From: JBLWXV01 sp048267245
GTDB lineage: Bacteria; Bdellovibrionota; Bacteriovoracia; Bacteriovoracales; Bacteriovoracaceae
Reading direction: 5' to 3'
DNA length: 64,000 nt
Assembly: GCA_048267245.1 (NCBI GenBank)
Contig: JBLWXV010000002.1
Location: 372,001-436,000, forward strand
The stretch's first letter is position 1. Each line of letters begins with the position of its first letter. Shown piece after piece: positions 8,458-17,506 of this stretch. Made by a program: the position numbers and the translations under genes. The notes below the pieces were generated by a model that was not told the origin of the DNA, did not search any database, and saw only the letters and a program-made list of their open reading frames with translations.

Positions 8458-10060
8458 GCATGGAGTTCTATTAACGAGTCTTGCTCTCACACTGAATCAT
8501 TCAGCCTTAGCTAATGGTACTGGCTCTGAGATGTGGCAGGAGTCGGGATATGGAAGGCTCAAATGGGACACTCTCATAACAATTAGTCGCTCTCCCAAAG
8601 GGGGGAGTAATCTCTATTACAGCAATTATGATTATGTGAAGGGCGCAGGAGTCGGGCTCACAGACTATGGTGGAGGCGACCGCTACTTTCAAGCTAATGC
8701 CATGAACTTTATGGCCAATTATAATCAGGCAGGAGCTCGAACGGACCCGCGCTCACCTGGCTTTGTTTCAAGTTCACTACCTGGGATGTTATCTAAATAT
8801 AGCGGTGAGAGTAGTGCTGAGGCGCTTACCACTTTGCAGGGGGCCCAAAAGGGAGACCCGAAGTTTCGCTACATTGAAGCCGGATTGGTGGCACCTGAAT
8901 CAGGTTTTTACCAGACTGCTGATAATCAACAAGCTTTCTCTGCGGCCTATGACAACGTAAAGCTTGGAGAAGCTGAGCAAGCGCTCTTTGAGGGGGACCG
9001 AATTGCAGCGACAGGCTTCCTTCAAGATAAGGCCGCAACTTTTGGGAGCGAGGGCGACAAGCAATCCGCAGCTGCGGATTATCAAAAGCAAGGCATTCTA
9101 AGAAATAAAGAAACGGCCGAAACGTTTAGAGATTTCTTTAATTACAAAGGGGCAGTGACTGGGGTGAACCTCAATCGCATGCCAACGCTCGATGGATTGG
9201 TGGGCAACTGCCAGGTCAATGCCACTCCTGGTGATGATCCCCTGGCCGTCTACAATGCCATCATGCCTGCTGATGAAATTCAGCTCTATAATTTCGAGCC
9301 TCCTTCCTATAATTTTGATTTTTGCGAAACCTATGTTCACACCGATCAGTCTTTTCTGCTAAGAAATCTTCCCGTTCACTCGCAACTAAACGCAATTCAA
9401 AATGATTCGCTTGAAATGGCCCAGGGGCTTAACGAAGTAGCGCAAACCCTGTCGCGCACAGACCTCTCTTCGCTTGAACTCGCCAATTATCTCAATTCAA
9501 ATGAGACTTGGAAAAAGCTCGGCGATCGCGCCAAGGAGTGGGAAGAGTGCAAGAAGGTCGATTGCTTGGCCAAAATTAAATCTGATCTTGAGCGCATTGT
9601 GAATTACCCAGGCAGTGACAAAGAGCTCGATCGCGCTATGAGAGAGATTCGCCAAACAACGAATGCAATTATTTCTTCAAAGACTCTTCCCCCAGAACTT
9701 CGCTCGACGACTTCAGGAACGGGCGCGGCCAATCTCTCCCTCGCGGGCAATTCCGCGCTCTCAAAGGCCCTTGCCGCTGCCAAACCCGCGGCAGTTGACT
9801 CCCAGGGAAAGAAGGCACTCAAAGGACCCAAGGCAAAGCTCGTCGATGGGGTGAGCTCACAAATCTCAAGTGCGGCGGGATGGAATTCCAATGGGGCCTA
9901 TCTTGAGCAAGGGGCCGCTCGGAGTGGGAGCTATGTGCGTGGAGCAGATGGAGTTCTCAGGGGAAAGTCTGGCAAACCTGTTCTTGGTTTTGAGGCCGGA
10001 CCCAATAGTGACCTCTTTAAAATTATCTCGAGTCGCTATCAAAAAGTTTTTTATCGCTAA
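8447..10060 (+). CDS. Large secreted protein, third of an exported cluster
   Basis: A 537-residue exported protein of unrecognised family. The ATG at 8447 lies inside the end of the preceding gene (11-base overlap), which points to translational coupling. The signal peptide is MKIKHGVLLTSLALTLNHSALA. The mature N-terminal part is rich in Gly, Tyr and Asn (for example SNLYYSNYDYVKG); the centre is helical with a Cys pair (ECKKVDC); the C-terminal quarter is low-complexity Ala/Ser/Gly. The pattern of a stable exported N-terminal domain and helical centre is seen in envelope assembly proteins, but no family assignment can be defended. It is followed by a tRNA gene on the other strand. Confidence 0.75.
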   Translation: MKIKHGVLLTSLALTLNHSALANGTGSEMWQESGYGRLKWDTLITISRSPKGGSNLYYSNYDYVKGAGVGLTDYGGGDRYFQANAMNFMANYNQAGARTDPRSPGFVSSSLPGMLSKYSGESSAEALTTLQGAQKGDPKFRYIEAGLVAPESGFYQTADNQQAFSAAYDNVKLGEAEQALFEGDRIAATGFLQDKAATFGSEGDKQSAAADYQKQGILRNKETAETFRDFFNYKGAVTGVNLNRMPTLDGLVGNCQVNATPGDDPLAVYNAIMPADEIQLYNFEPPSYNFDFCETYVHTDQSFLLRNLPVHSQLNAIQNDSLEMAQGLNEVAQTLSRTDLSSLELANYLNSNETWKKLGDRAKEWEECKKVDCLAKIKSDLERIVNYPGSDKELDRAMREIRQTTNAIISSKTLPPELRSTTSGTGAANLSLAGNSALSKALAAAKPAAVDSQGKKALKGPKAKLVDGVSSQISSAAGWNSNGAYLEQGAARSGSYVRGADGVLRGKSGKPVLGFEAGPNSDLFKIISSRYQKVFYR

Positions 10061-10082
10061 ATTGTTGGTGATCAAAAGAAAG

Positions 10083-10159
<77 letters not shown>

Positions 10160-10294
10160 GTGTTGATGAAAAATGAATTTAATAGTTTAACCATGATTTT
10201 GTCAAGGTGTGCTAACACTTGAAGCGTTGTCTTTATGATCCTTTTCTTGGTAAGACTAGTAGCGAAAAAACACTCAATTTGAGGGGCTTACCAG

Positions 10295-11266
10295 TTGCGA
10301 GGACGCATTTTAAAGTCATCTATGCGCGAATTTACCTGTCGATTAGTCGAGGGGGGAGAGCGCGTCCAGGCCACGGCCTATGGCAGTTTGCTTAAGAATG
10401 ATGACCTCGTCGTCGGCGATTATGTCGAAATTGAGCGCCAGTCTGATGAGTACGTGATTACCAAGCTTCATGAGCGCACAAATGAAATTTATCGTCTTCT
10501 GGTGCGCGAGCAAAAGAAGAAGGTCACCGCCGCCAACGTCGACTACATGGTCATTCTCTGTTCGGTCTCTAAGCCAAGTTTTAAGCGCGGCTTTCTCGAT
10601 CGCTTTCTTGTGCGCGCTCGCCAATGGAATATTACACCTCTGATTGTCTTTAATAAGATGGATGAATTTAAGCCTAAGAAACTCGATCTCGCTTTTGAGA
10701 TTGAGCGCATGATTTTCTCGGGAGTGCGCTGCTTTGAAATTGCAGCAAAGTCCCCGGCACTCGCTCCGGCCTATGGCGGGGAGAGCTTTGAAGTCCTCTC
10801 GGATCTTCTTCATTCAAAGACCGCACTCTTTGTTGGCCAGTCAGGGGTTGGAAAGAGCACGACTATTAATGCTCTGACTGGCGGTGAAGTAGAGCTTCGC
10901 ACACAAGAAGTTGGAAAGGTGGGCAAGGGCACTCACACCACCACTTGGTCAGAGATCGTTGAATGCGCTGGCCTTGATCTTATTGATAGTCCAGGCATTC
11001 GCTCACTCTCGCTTGAAGACCTAGACCCCGAGGGTCTGATCGAGCTCTTTCCCGAAATCCAAGGGCTCGCGGCCAGTTGTAAGTTTAGCAATTGTCAGCA
11101 CACCGGCCAGGCGGGTGGCTGCGCCTTCTTTCATGGCGAGGAAGTGCTCAAAGCCGATGAGCATACTCGGGAAATCATTCAAAGCCGTCTTGAGGCCTAC
11201 CAGCGTATTCACGAGGAGATTGCTCAGATTCCTCACTGGGAACGCGGCAATTCTTGGTCGTCCTAG
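10295..11266 (+). CDS. rsgA: Ribosome small-subunit biogenesis GTPase RsgA
   Basis: A circularly permuted GTPase that binds 30S subunits late in assembly. The order of motifs is diagnostic: an N-terminal OB-fold (residues 2-70), then G4 NKMD at 120-123, G1 GQSGVGKST at 181-189, and G3 DSPG at 231-234. A C-terminal zinc site follows: Cys262, Cys267, His269 and Cys276. The length of 323 is normal for the family. The TTG at 10295 is chosen because GAGGGG lies about 8 bases upstream and it keeps the first OB-fold strand (GRILKS); the ATG at 10322 would remove it. It stands alone, downstream of a minus-strand tRNA. Confidence 0.95.
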   Translation: MRGRILKSSMREFTCRLVEGGERVQATAYGSLLKNDDLVVGDYVEIERQSDEYVITKLHERTNEIYRLLVREQKKKVTAANVDYMVILCSVSKPSFKRGFLDRFLVRARQWNITPLIVFNKMDEFKPKKLDLAFEIERMIFSGVRCFEIAAKSPALAPAYGGESFEVLSDLLHSKTALFVGQSGVGKSTTINALTGGEVELRTQEVGKVGKGTHTTTWSEIVECAGLDLIDSPGIRSLSLEDLDPEGLIELFPEIQGLAASCKFSNCQHTGQAGGCAFFHGEEVLKADEHTREIIQSRLEAYQRIHEEIAQIPHWERGNSWSS

Positions 11267-11311
11267 ATTCTTTTCACAAGTCTTTAAGGCCCACCACCTT
11301 ACTTCCCGATG

Positions 11312-11330
11312 AGTAGTAAAACCTACTACT
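11312..11330 (+). promoter_or_regulatory. Hairpin in the 5' leader of the PilZ gene
   Basis: A perfect 7-bp stem (AGTAGTA / TACTACT) with a 5-base loop lies directly before the ribosome site of the PilZ-domain gene. It could be a weak terminator of rsgA, without a T tract, or a leader structure affecting initiation. Only the inverted repeat is seen. Confidence 0.35.
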
Positions 11331-11346
11331 TAGGAAGAGGGTGTAC

Positions 11347-11805
11347 ATGACAGATAAATTATTAGATTTTGTTGGCAAGAGAAAAGAAAATATCGAGCAA
11401 AAGCGTCGCAGTTTCGAGCGCATTTTGTTTCAAAACTTTCTCGGCGCCTACACAGTCCTCGACAACCACGGCACAGTTTATCCGGTCACACTCATTGATA
11501 TCTCTCAAGAAGGATGTCTCTTCCAAATTCCAGTTGGTCCAAAGGGGACTAGCCCGTATGAGAAAGATACTGAGCACACCCTTAGAATGTATTTCACTAA
11601 AGAGACTTTTATTCCCGTAGTTGTACGCATTAAATATGGCAATGAAGTGCTTGGAACTGATGGCAATCACTACTTTGCCTACGGCTGTGAGTTTGATACT
11701 TCACTTCCTTCATTTGCGGCCCTTCAGTCTTTTATCGACTTCCTCTACAGCTATTCAGAGCACTCTGCCCACGATCGCGGTGATACGCGCGCGTTCTTTC
11801 TCTAG
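11347..11805 (+). CDS. PilZ-domain protein
   Basis: A 152-residue cytoplasmic protein. It carries both parts of the PilZ c-di-GMP binding signature in the right order: RxxxR at residues 21-25 and DxSxxG at 51-56 (DISQEG), with about 25 residues between. PilZ proteins bind cyclic di-GMP and control motility, adhesion or secretion through a partner. No second domain is present, so it would act as a stand-alone adaptor. ATG 11347 is preferred over GTG 11341 because AAGAGGG gives correct spacing. It is separated from its neighbours by noncoding gaps on both sides and is probably monocistronic. Confidence 0.8.
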   Translation: MTDKLLDFVGKRKENIEQKRRSFERILFQNFLGAYTVLDNHGTVYPVTLIDISQEGCLFQIPVGPKGTSPYEKDTEHTLRMYFTKETFIPVVVRIKYGNEVLGTDGNHYFAYGCEFDTSLPSFAALQSFIDFLYSYSEHSAHDRGDTRAFFL

Positions 11806-11856
11806 GACAATTGTTCAAGGCCAGGGGTCCCTAGCAATTTGCAAACGGGCCCTCTC

Positions 11857-11874
11857 ATGCTAGAAATCTAGCAT
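11857..11874. promoter_or_regulatory. Perfect palindrome abutting the oxidoreductase start codon
   Basis: ATGCTAGA and TCTAGCAT flank a 2-base centre, ending one base before the ATG at 11876. No Shine-Dalgarno sequence is visible in its place. It may be an operator or a hairpin that controls initiation. Confidence 0.35.
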
Positions 11875-11875
11875 C

Positions 11876-13141
11876 ATGAAAATTGCCGTCTTGGGCTCAG
11901 GCCCAATTGCCCTCCATACCGCTCTTAAAGCCTCGAATTTAGGTGCTTCCGTCACTCTTTTTGCACCTTCTAATGCTTCAGGGCGCATCGCACGTCTAGC
12001 TTCGAGCTGGCCGGATTACCCGCTTGGGAACTGGGAAGGCCTCACGACTGAGGAAGCCAGGGCCGTGTCAGGGCTACCCTGGAAGAGCGGAGCGCTTAGG
12101 GCCAGTGAGTACAAAGAGTATCTCGCTGCCCTGTGGGAGCACCTTGCCCGCGAGGGTGTATCTATTAAGCCAAACCGCGCCAAGCGCGTTCATAAGCGCT
12201 TCCTAGGCCCTGGGGAAGCCCCGCTAGAAGCCTCGCGCTTCTTTGATCTCTTTCGCGTGGTCTACAGCTTGCGAGCGGACGCCCAGATGAGAGAGCTTGA
12301 GCGCGATAATCCAGAGATGGCCCAGACGATAAAAGGATCATTGTCTCAAAAGGATTGGCAGGCCCTAAGTGCTGAGGCCGAAGGTTTTGAAGACTTCGAC
12401 GCTGTCTTTGAAGCTACCGGAAATTATCAGGCACCAAATTCTGCAGGTCCAGGAACCAGCCTTGCTTTGAATGAAGCCTATGTGGCCAAAGAGGGCGGCC
12501 TTACTTACGGACTTAATGCGCTTGAGAAAATTTGGAATCTCTGTCAGAGCGAGAACTTAAAAGGTGATTATGTCATCGTTGGAAGCGGCGAGCTCGCGGC
12601 GATGGGATTTTATCAGTTGGCCAGCAAGCTCTCAGCAGATTCTACTCTCACTCTGGTTACTACAGAGCTAGAACCTTTTGAAAATTTAAAGCGCGACAAT
12701 CATCCTATCATTACATTGTTAGAGCCAAAGCTCATTGAAGAAGCTGGAGCATTTGAAGCAGCTGCTAGAGAATATGAAAGAGCTCTTCATGAATACCGAG
12801 CACTTGAGCCACACGTAAGGGCCAAGACAACTGAGCCGAGCGCACCTAAGCGTAGGCTTAGACTTTGGGCCGGGGCCAATATTACTTCCCTCGATCGCCT
12901 TAGTGATCGCGCGGAAATTTTTGTCACCACCGAATTGCCTGCATTTCGATTCGAGCCTAAAAAAGAGGGCGAGCGCATGATGACTATTGCTTGCAAAGAA
13001 CTCTTCGTTTTAAGCGGGCATGAGAAGACAGAGCTCTACTCAATTGACAATGACGTTGGATACTACCGACTCGAAAACTTTAAAGATATTGAAGAGTCAT
13101 TTGCGCGTTTACTTGAGAATTTCTCGAGGGCCGCCCAATAA
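11876..13141 (+). CDS. FAD/NAD(P)-binding oxidoreductase-like protein
   Basis: A 421-residue cytoplasmic protein. The N-terminus MKIAVLGSGPIALHTA has the beta-strand, glycine loop (GSGPIA, residues 7-12) and helix of a Rossmann dinucleotide-binding fold. A second Rossmann-like strand, YVIVGSGELAAMG, occurs near residue 225, the pattern of two-dinucleotide flavoproteins of the pyridine nucleotide-disulfide oxidoreductase fold. No redox-active CxxC or CxxxxC pair is visible, so a disulfide reductase role is not supported. The substrate is unknown. Its stop overlaps the start of the next lipoprotein gene (TAATG), so the two are cotranslated. Confidence 0.6.
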   Translation: MKIAVLGSGPIALHTALKASNLGASVTLFAPSNASGRIARLASSWPDYPLGNWEGLTTEEARAVSGLPWKSGALRASEYKEYLAALWEHLAREGVSIKPNRAKRVHKRFLGPGEAPLEASRFFDLFRVVYSLRADAQMRELERDNPEMAQTIKGSLSQKDWQALSAEAEGFEDFDAVFEATGNYQAPNSAGPGTSLALNEAYVAKEGGLTYGLNALEKIWNLCQSENLKGDYVIVGSGELAAMGFYQLASKLSADSTLTLVTTELEPFENLKRDNHPIITLLEPKLIEEAGAFEAAAREYERALHEYRALEPHVRAKTTEPSAPKRRLRLWAGANITSLDRLSDRAEIFVTTELPAFRFEPKKEGERMMTIACKELFVLSGHEKTELYSIDNDVGYYRLENFKDIEESFARLLENFSRAAQ

Positions 13142-13911
13142 TGAAGTTCTCTATTATCTCATTGCTTCTTCTCACTATGATCTTGGCGAGCGGCTGCTCG
13201 AGTGATCAGGTAATTGGGCTCAAAGGCTTTGAGACTCGAAACTCAGAAGCCTACTACCGCAACTCAGGAGTCATTCAGTACTTTCTTTCAGAGCTTCCCT
13301 CATGGGCCAATAGCTATGATGAGGGATCTTGCCAGCGTGAGATATCAGTGCGCTATTTAGATATGAAGGCCCTGCGCGCTAGCTATCGCTATAGTTATGA
13401 GGATGCACTTCAGTTTCAGTTTCTTTTTAATCTTCTTGGACGCGAAAAAGCCAAAGATGCTGGCGTTGATAAGCTTCGTCCTCAAGATGAGGAAGTTGTC
13501 TTCTTTGAAACCTCAAATCGCATTCAGTCAGGATTCTATCCTTATCGCAAGCCACAATTTGATAGGGTGAGCTTGATTTGGATTGATCCACTCATTAATT
13601 CGAGCAAGACTTCCATTAAAAAAATATTAGGGCGAGAAGATGTGATGAAGGGACATCCCGTAGTCATTAGCAATTGCCTTGGTGGAGTTGGGCTCAGAGC
13701 GTGGCTCTCAAAGAACGGAATTTTTGATGAAAATATCAGGATGATTCCTGCCGAATTATTTTCTCCCTACGGTCAAGAGGGTGAGCTAGAATCGGGAATT
13801 CATGTTGATGTGACAAAATTATTTAACGAAGGCCAAAAGGTCTTCTTCTATACCCCTAAAGAACTTCGCCCAAAGGCGATCTCGGGGAAATTTAACTATC
13901 GATCTTACTAG
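13141..13911 (+). CDS. Lipoprotein of unknown function
   Basis: A 256-residue predicted lipoprotein: the signal peptide ends with the lipobox ASGC, Cys19. The mature part has no motif I recognise. It contains alternating beta and helical segments and a patch reading VVISNCLGGVGLRAWL near residue 178. The TAATG overlap with the oxidoreductase gene and the 8-base gap to the cyclophilin gene place it in the middle of a three-gene operon, but the partners do not suggest an obvious joint function. Confidence 0.7.
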   Translation: MKFSIISLLLLTMILASGCSSDQVIGLKGFETRNSEAYYRNSGVIQYFLSELPSWANSYDEGSCQREISVRYLDMKALRASYRYSYEDALQFQFLFNLLGREKAKDAGVDKLRPQDEEVVFFETSNRIQSGFYPYRKPQFDRVSLIWIDPLINSSKTSIKKILGREDVMKGHPVVISNCLGGVGLRAWLSKNGIFDENIRMIPAELFSPYGQEGELESGIHVDVTKLFNEGQKVFFYTPKELRPKAISGKFNYRSY

Positions 13912-13919
13912 GAGGATAT

Positions 13920-14456
13920 ATGTTTGGATTAGGTGGTGTTAAAAAGAGCGAGCATAAAGAGGATATCGATCGTCTCAAGGTTAAGTTTGAAACTAATCTT
14001 GGTGAGTTCACTGCTGAACTCTATGCAAAAGAGTGTCCTGAAACAGTATGGAATTTTGTAAACCTTGCCGAAGGTAGACAAGAAACTAAGAAAGCGGGCC
14101 CATTTTATGACGGTCTCGTCTTTCACAGAGTTATTAGCGGTTTCGTGATCCAAGGTGGATGTCCACAAGGCACAGGAACTGGTGGCCCAGGATATAAATT
14201 TGGGGATGAGTGCATGCCTGAATTACGCCACAACAGCGAGGGGATTCTCTCTATGGCAAATGCTGGACCGGGGACAAATGGTTCACAATTTTTCGTGACT
14301 CTTGGCCCAACTCCACACCTTGATGGCCGCCACACAGTATTTGGCAAAGTGATCGAGGGGATGGATGTCGTTCAGAAAATCGGCAACGTTCCAACTCAAA
14401 TGATGGATCGTCCTCGCGAAGATGTGGTCATGCAAAAAGTGACAATTATTCGCTAA
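13920..14456 (+). CDS. Cyclophilin-type peptidyl-prolyl cis-trans isomerase
   Basis: A 178-residue cyclophilin that catalyses proline cis-trans isomerisation during protein folding. The core is complete: FHRVISGFVIQGG at about 68-80 with the catalytic Arg70, followed by ECMPELRHNSEGILSMANAG, NGSQFFVTL and LDGRHTVFGKV, all typical of bacterial PpiA/PpiB proteins. There is no signal peptide, so it is cytoplasmic. The strong AGGAGG sits about 4 bases before ATG. It follows the lipoprotein gene closely and converges with recJ, its stop adjoining that gene's stop. Confidence 0.95.
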   Translation: MFGLGGVKKSEHKEDIDRLKVKFETNLGEFTAELYAKECPETVWNFVNLAEGRQETKKAGPFYDGLVFHRVISGFVIQGGCPQGTGTGGPGYKFGDECMPELRHNSEGILSMANAGPGTNGSQFFVTLGPTPHLDGRHTVFGKVIEGMDVVQKIGNVPTQMMDRPREDVVMQKVTIIR

Positions 14457-16166
14457 TTAAACGTTACCAAGGTCGACGCGGTCTACTTGGAGTTGGAGAT
14501 ATTCGTTCCCATTGAAACGATTAATCCCAACTCCACAAATCACGCTGAGTGGTTCGTGTTTAAAAGCGTTGGCCTGGTAAACTTCTTGGGGCGAGAGAGT
14601 CTCGTACTTGCCCACATAGTTAAAGCTTATCCCTTTCAGGTTGACTGGTTTATTGTTTCCACTAAATTTAAAATTCCATCTAATGTGAACATCTTTAAGA
14701 GTGTCAAAGCTCTGTAGGTCGAGTCCTTTTACCCGAAAGACCGGGCGTTCATTGCCCATTCCAAAAGGCTCCAGTGCTTCAAGTTCTTTGACTAGTTTAG
14801 GGGTAATTTCTTCTGGACCTAGATCAATATCAAAGCTTGGAGCGTTAGTGCGTATATTGGCAGGAACGTTTGCAAGATCCTCATTAATTCGTCTACAAAA
14901 CTCAGGGTAATTTTCCTTTGGCATTGAAAGGCCCGCAGCCGCCTTGTGGCCACCAAACTTTATAAAGAGGTCTTCCACTTTCTTTAGGCTATCAAAGATA
15001 GAAAGATCACCTGCAGAGCGGGCAGAGGCTTTTATGATTCCCTCTTGCTCAGCATCGGTAAAGACAATTGCAGGAGCTCGGAAGTTTTCAACTAGCTTAG
15101 AGGCCACGATTCCAATAACGCCCTCGTGCCACTCGGGTGAGTAGACGATACTAATGAGATGATTCTCATCGAGGTCTCTGAGAACCTGATCGCGCGCTTC
15201 CTTGTAGACCTGAGACTGGATAAATTTGCGCTCTTTATTTGAAATTTCTAAGTGAGAGTAGTGTTCGAATGCCTCTTCACTATCTTTGGCAATGAGTAGT
15301 TTGAGCGCCTTTTCTGGGTGATCGAGTCTGCCCTTACTGTTGATCATCGGGCCAATAAAGAAACTACATTTTTCACTTGGAAGAAAGGTGAATTTTCTCT
15401 CTTCTGGTGAGAGGAAAATGCGAATGCCAGGATAGTTAGTTGTGGGCATTTGCTTTAGGCCATGACGGGTGAGTCGCAGGTTGATGTGATTGAGTTTCGC
15501 AAGATCACAGATCGTGCCAATGGCCACAAATTGAAGAAGTGGGTAGAGACTCTCAATGTTTTGCCCGCGCTCAATTAATTTTTGTCTCACGCCTACGCAA
15601 ATCGCAAAAGCTACTCCCACGCCGGCCATGGCGCGAAGTGGAGAGTCTTCAGGTTCATCTCGTCGATTGGGATTGACCACGGCCAGGGCCGCAGGCATTT
15701 GTTCTCTGGCGTCTTTATGGTGATCGGTGATGATGAGGCCAAGGCCTTTTTCATTGGCATAATCAGCGGCTTCACAATTGCTGATGCCGCAATCAACTGT
15801 GATGAGTAGCTTAATGCCCATTTCCATGGCTTGATCAATCGAACTTTGGTGCAGGCCATAGCCCTCGATAAATCTACTGGGCTGGATGAGTTCAACATCT
15901 ACGCCAATCATTTGAAAGAAATGCCAGAAGAGTGCACAAGAAGTAGTGCCATCGACATCGTAGTCGCCGTAGATGCCAATTTTTTCGCCGGCATCAATAC
16001 TTTTTAAAATGAGATCGCACGCTTTAGGAAGGTCGTGCATTGCAGTTATGTCTGGGAGGTCTTTTAAATCCCAGGAGAGGAATTCCCCCACATCTTGTCC
16101 GCTAATGCCACGAGATTGTAGGAGTCTTAGAAGTGCAGGGTGTAATGTGTGTTGCGTCTGAGTCAT
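14457..16166 (-). CDS. recJ: Single-stranded-DNA-specific exonuclease RecJ
   Basis: A 569-residue DHH-family 5'-3' exonuclease acting on single-stranded DNA in recombination and mismatch repair. Signatures in order: GDYDVDGTT at residues 67-75, TVDCGISN near 123-130, and the DHH motif at 148-150 within IITDHH. The C-terminal DHHA1 segment includes FGGHKAAAG near residue 410. The length matches E. coli RecJ, so the protein looks intact. The start ATG 16166 is the first in frame and places the N-terminus where expected. A small zinc-ribbon gene precedes it by 33 bases on the same strand and may share its transcript. Confidence 0.95.
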   Translation of the reverse strand: MTQTQHTLHPALLRLLQSRGISGQDVGEFLSWDLKDLPDITAMHDLPKACDLILKSIDAGEKIGIYGDYDVDGTTSCALFWHFFQMIGVDVELIQPSRFIEGYGLHQSSIDQAMEMGIKLLITVDCGISNCEAADYANEKGLGLIITDHHKDAREQMPAALAVVNPNRRDEPEDSPLRAMAGVGVAFAICVGVRQKLIERGQNIESLYPLLQFVAIGTICDLAKLNHINLRLTRHGLKQMPTTNYPGIRIFLSPEERKFTFLPSEKCSFFIGPMINSKGRLDHPEKALKLLIAKDSEEAFEHYSHLEISNKERKFIQSQVYKEARDQVLRDLDENHLISIVYSPEWHEGVIGIVASKLVENFRAPAIVFTDAEQEGIIKASARSAGDLSIFDSLKKVEDLFIKFGGHKAAAGLSMPKENYPEFCRRINEDLANVPANIRTNAPSFDIDLGPEEITPKLVKELEALEPFGMGNERPVFRVKGLDLQSFDTLKDVHIRWNFKFSGNNKPVNLKGISFNYVGKYETLSPQEVYQANAFKHEPLSVICGVGINRFNGNEYLQLQVDRVDLGNV

Positions 16167-16199
16167 TATCAGACGTTATCATAAGGCCAGCGGGTGTGC

Positions 16200-16448
16200 C
16201 TACCAAATGAGTGTCAGCCCCTTAATGAGAACTTCGTCTTCAAGTTCGCAAGCTGTCGAAAAGAGTTCCTTGAACTCTGCTTCATTTTTAGCATGCACCT
16301 TACCAAAGTACTGAGTGGGGAGAAATGATTTGCCGCAGCCTGTACAACGCTGTGGTTCACGATGGGTTTCCATAATGACTCCGCAACAATGACATTTTTT
16401 GATGATCGTGCGGTCCGTACTGGCCTTCGTCGTTTCCTGTGCCCTCAT
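16200..16448 (-). CDS. Small zinc-ribbon protein
   Basis: An 82-residue protein with two Cys clusters, KKCHCCGV (Cys19, 21, 22) and RCTGCGKSF, the spacing of a zinc ribbon. The function is unknown; such small proteins often bind nucleic acid or a protein partner. The ATG at 16448 is chosen over the ATG at 16463 because AAGGAAG sits 5 bases upstream. It lies just upstream of recJ on the same strand. A 6-bp hairpin (CCCTAG/CTAGGG, 16467-16482) lies upstream in its leader. Confidence 0.65.
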   Translation of the reverse strand: MRAQETTKASTDRTIIKKCHCCGVIMETHREPQRCTGCGKSFLPTQYFGKVHAKNEAEFKELFSTACELEDEVLIKGLTLIW

Positions 16449-16540
16449 ATGCGCTTCCTTCATGCTCCCTAGATTCCTAGGGGGTGAGTGTTACTACAGC
16501 ACTCTTCGACTCTAGGTAGCGAAGCTTTAGGAATTTTTTG

Positions 16541-16583
16541 CCGCAAAAAATGCACAAGGCCGACACTTAAAGTCGGCCTTGTG
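16541..16583 (-). terminator. Rho-independent terminator of the coiled-coil protein gene
   Basis: A perfect 12-bp stem, CACAAGGCCGAC (16553-16564) pairing with GTCGGCCTTGTG (16572-16583), with a 7-base loop. On the minus strand it is followed by TGCATTTTTT, giving a T6 tract. It ends the gene at 16616-17506. Confidence 0.85.
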
Positions 16584-16615
16584 GAGTAAGTATTTATTAA
16601 TTAAGGGTTAGCGCC

Positions 16616-17506
16616 TTAGAAGGAAAATCCCTCAGTTTGAGCTTGTCTGTTAGAGGTCGCGGTTGGAGAGAGAAACGTTGGTTGGTATCCTCTTGCCGGT
16701 GCAATTTCATTCACAGATCTGAGGGCGCGACCATCGCCGTTAGACGAGTAGATAGTCGGATAGAGCCCAGTTGTTAGAGAGTCTGCCTTTGGTGTCAGGG
16801 CAGGGTTAACAAATCCAAGCGAGGGAATATTGTAATACTCTTGCTCCCAAGAACTGTAGCCACCCAAGCTACCTGGCGCACGGTAGGTATTGTGATTTGG
16901 AAGAAAGTTCCAGCCTGGGCCCGTAAATTGAGGCGCGTAGCTAAAGGCACTTGGCAAATAACTATAGCTCGGGGCTTGTTGGTTTTGGAGGATCATCGAA
17001 AGTAGGCTAATAATCATCAGGTCACTCTGACCAACTTCTGGAGCAGCAACACCTTCGATTTCGTCCACTTTCTTCTTAGTGACCTTTAATTGGTCATCGT
17101 ACTTAGAATTGAGTTTTTCAAAGCGCTCAATCAGCTTCAAATTCTCACCGACAACTTTTTCAACTTCCTTTTCTAGATTTTCAATTTCATCGCGGGCGCT
17201 ACATTGTTTTAATTTTTCCTTATCATCTTCGCTCACTTCAGTTAGCTGCGGTTGGGCATCTTCTTTTACTTCTTTTTCTACTTTCTCTTCTTGGGCCTCT
17301 TCTACTTGCTCAGTAGAATTTATGGATTTCTTAACTTCCTCAGATGTATTTACGATTTCTTCACTAACTGTAGATGAGACTTCGGGCTTATTCTCTTCCA
17401 AGCTGGCCATAGTTCTCTTCACAATAAGTTTAGATGGTGAAAGAGCAACAAAGGGCGATGCCGCCAGTACGGCCAAAAGTAGGTATTTGTGATTTAGCTT
17501 GGACAC
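16616..17506 (-). CDS. Exported Glu-rich coiled-coil protein
   Basis: A 296-residue protein of unrecognised family. Residues 1-22 form a signal-like hydrophobic segment. Residues about 33-100 are strongly acidic (Glu/Lys/Val-rich), and 105-155 form a coiled coil (IENLEKEVEKVVGENLKL). The last 130 residues are rich in Tyr, Pro, Ser and Asn, without charged clusters, which suits a flexible surface or wall-associated region. The start is a GTG with GAGG 8 bases upstream. It is followed by a strong terminator and diverges from the HTH gene at 17905. A monocistronic envelope protein is the best inference. Confidence 0.65.
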   Translation of the reverse strand: MSKLNHKYLLLAVLAASPFVALSPSKLIVKRTMASLEENKPEVSSTVSEEIVNTSEEVKKSINSTEQVEEAQEEKVEKEVKEDAQPQLTEVSEDDKEKLKQCSARDEIENLEKEVEKVVGENLKLIERFEKLNSKYDDQLKVTKKKVDEIEGVAAPEVGQSDLMIISLLSMILQNQQAPSYSYLPSAFSYAPQFTGPGWNFLPNHNTYRAPGSLGGYSSWEQEYYNIPSLGFVNPALTPKADSLTTGLYPTIYSSNGDGRALRSVNEIAPARGYQPTFLSPTATSNRQAQTEGFSF

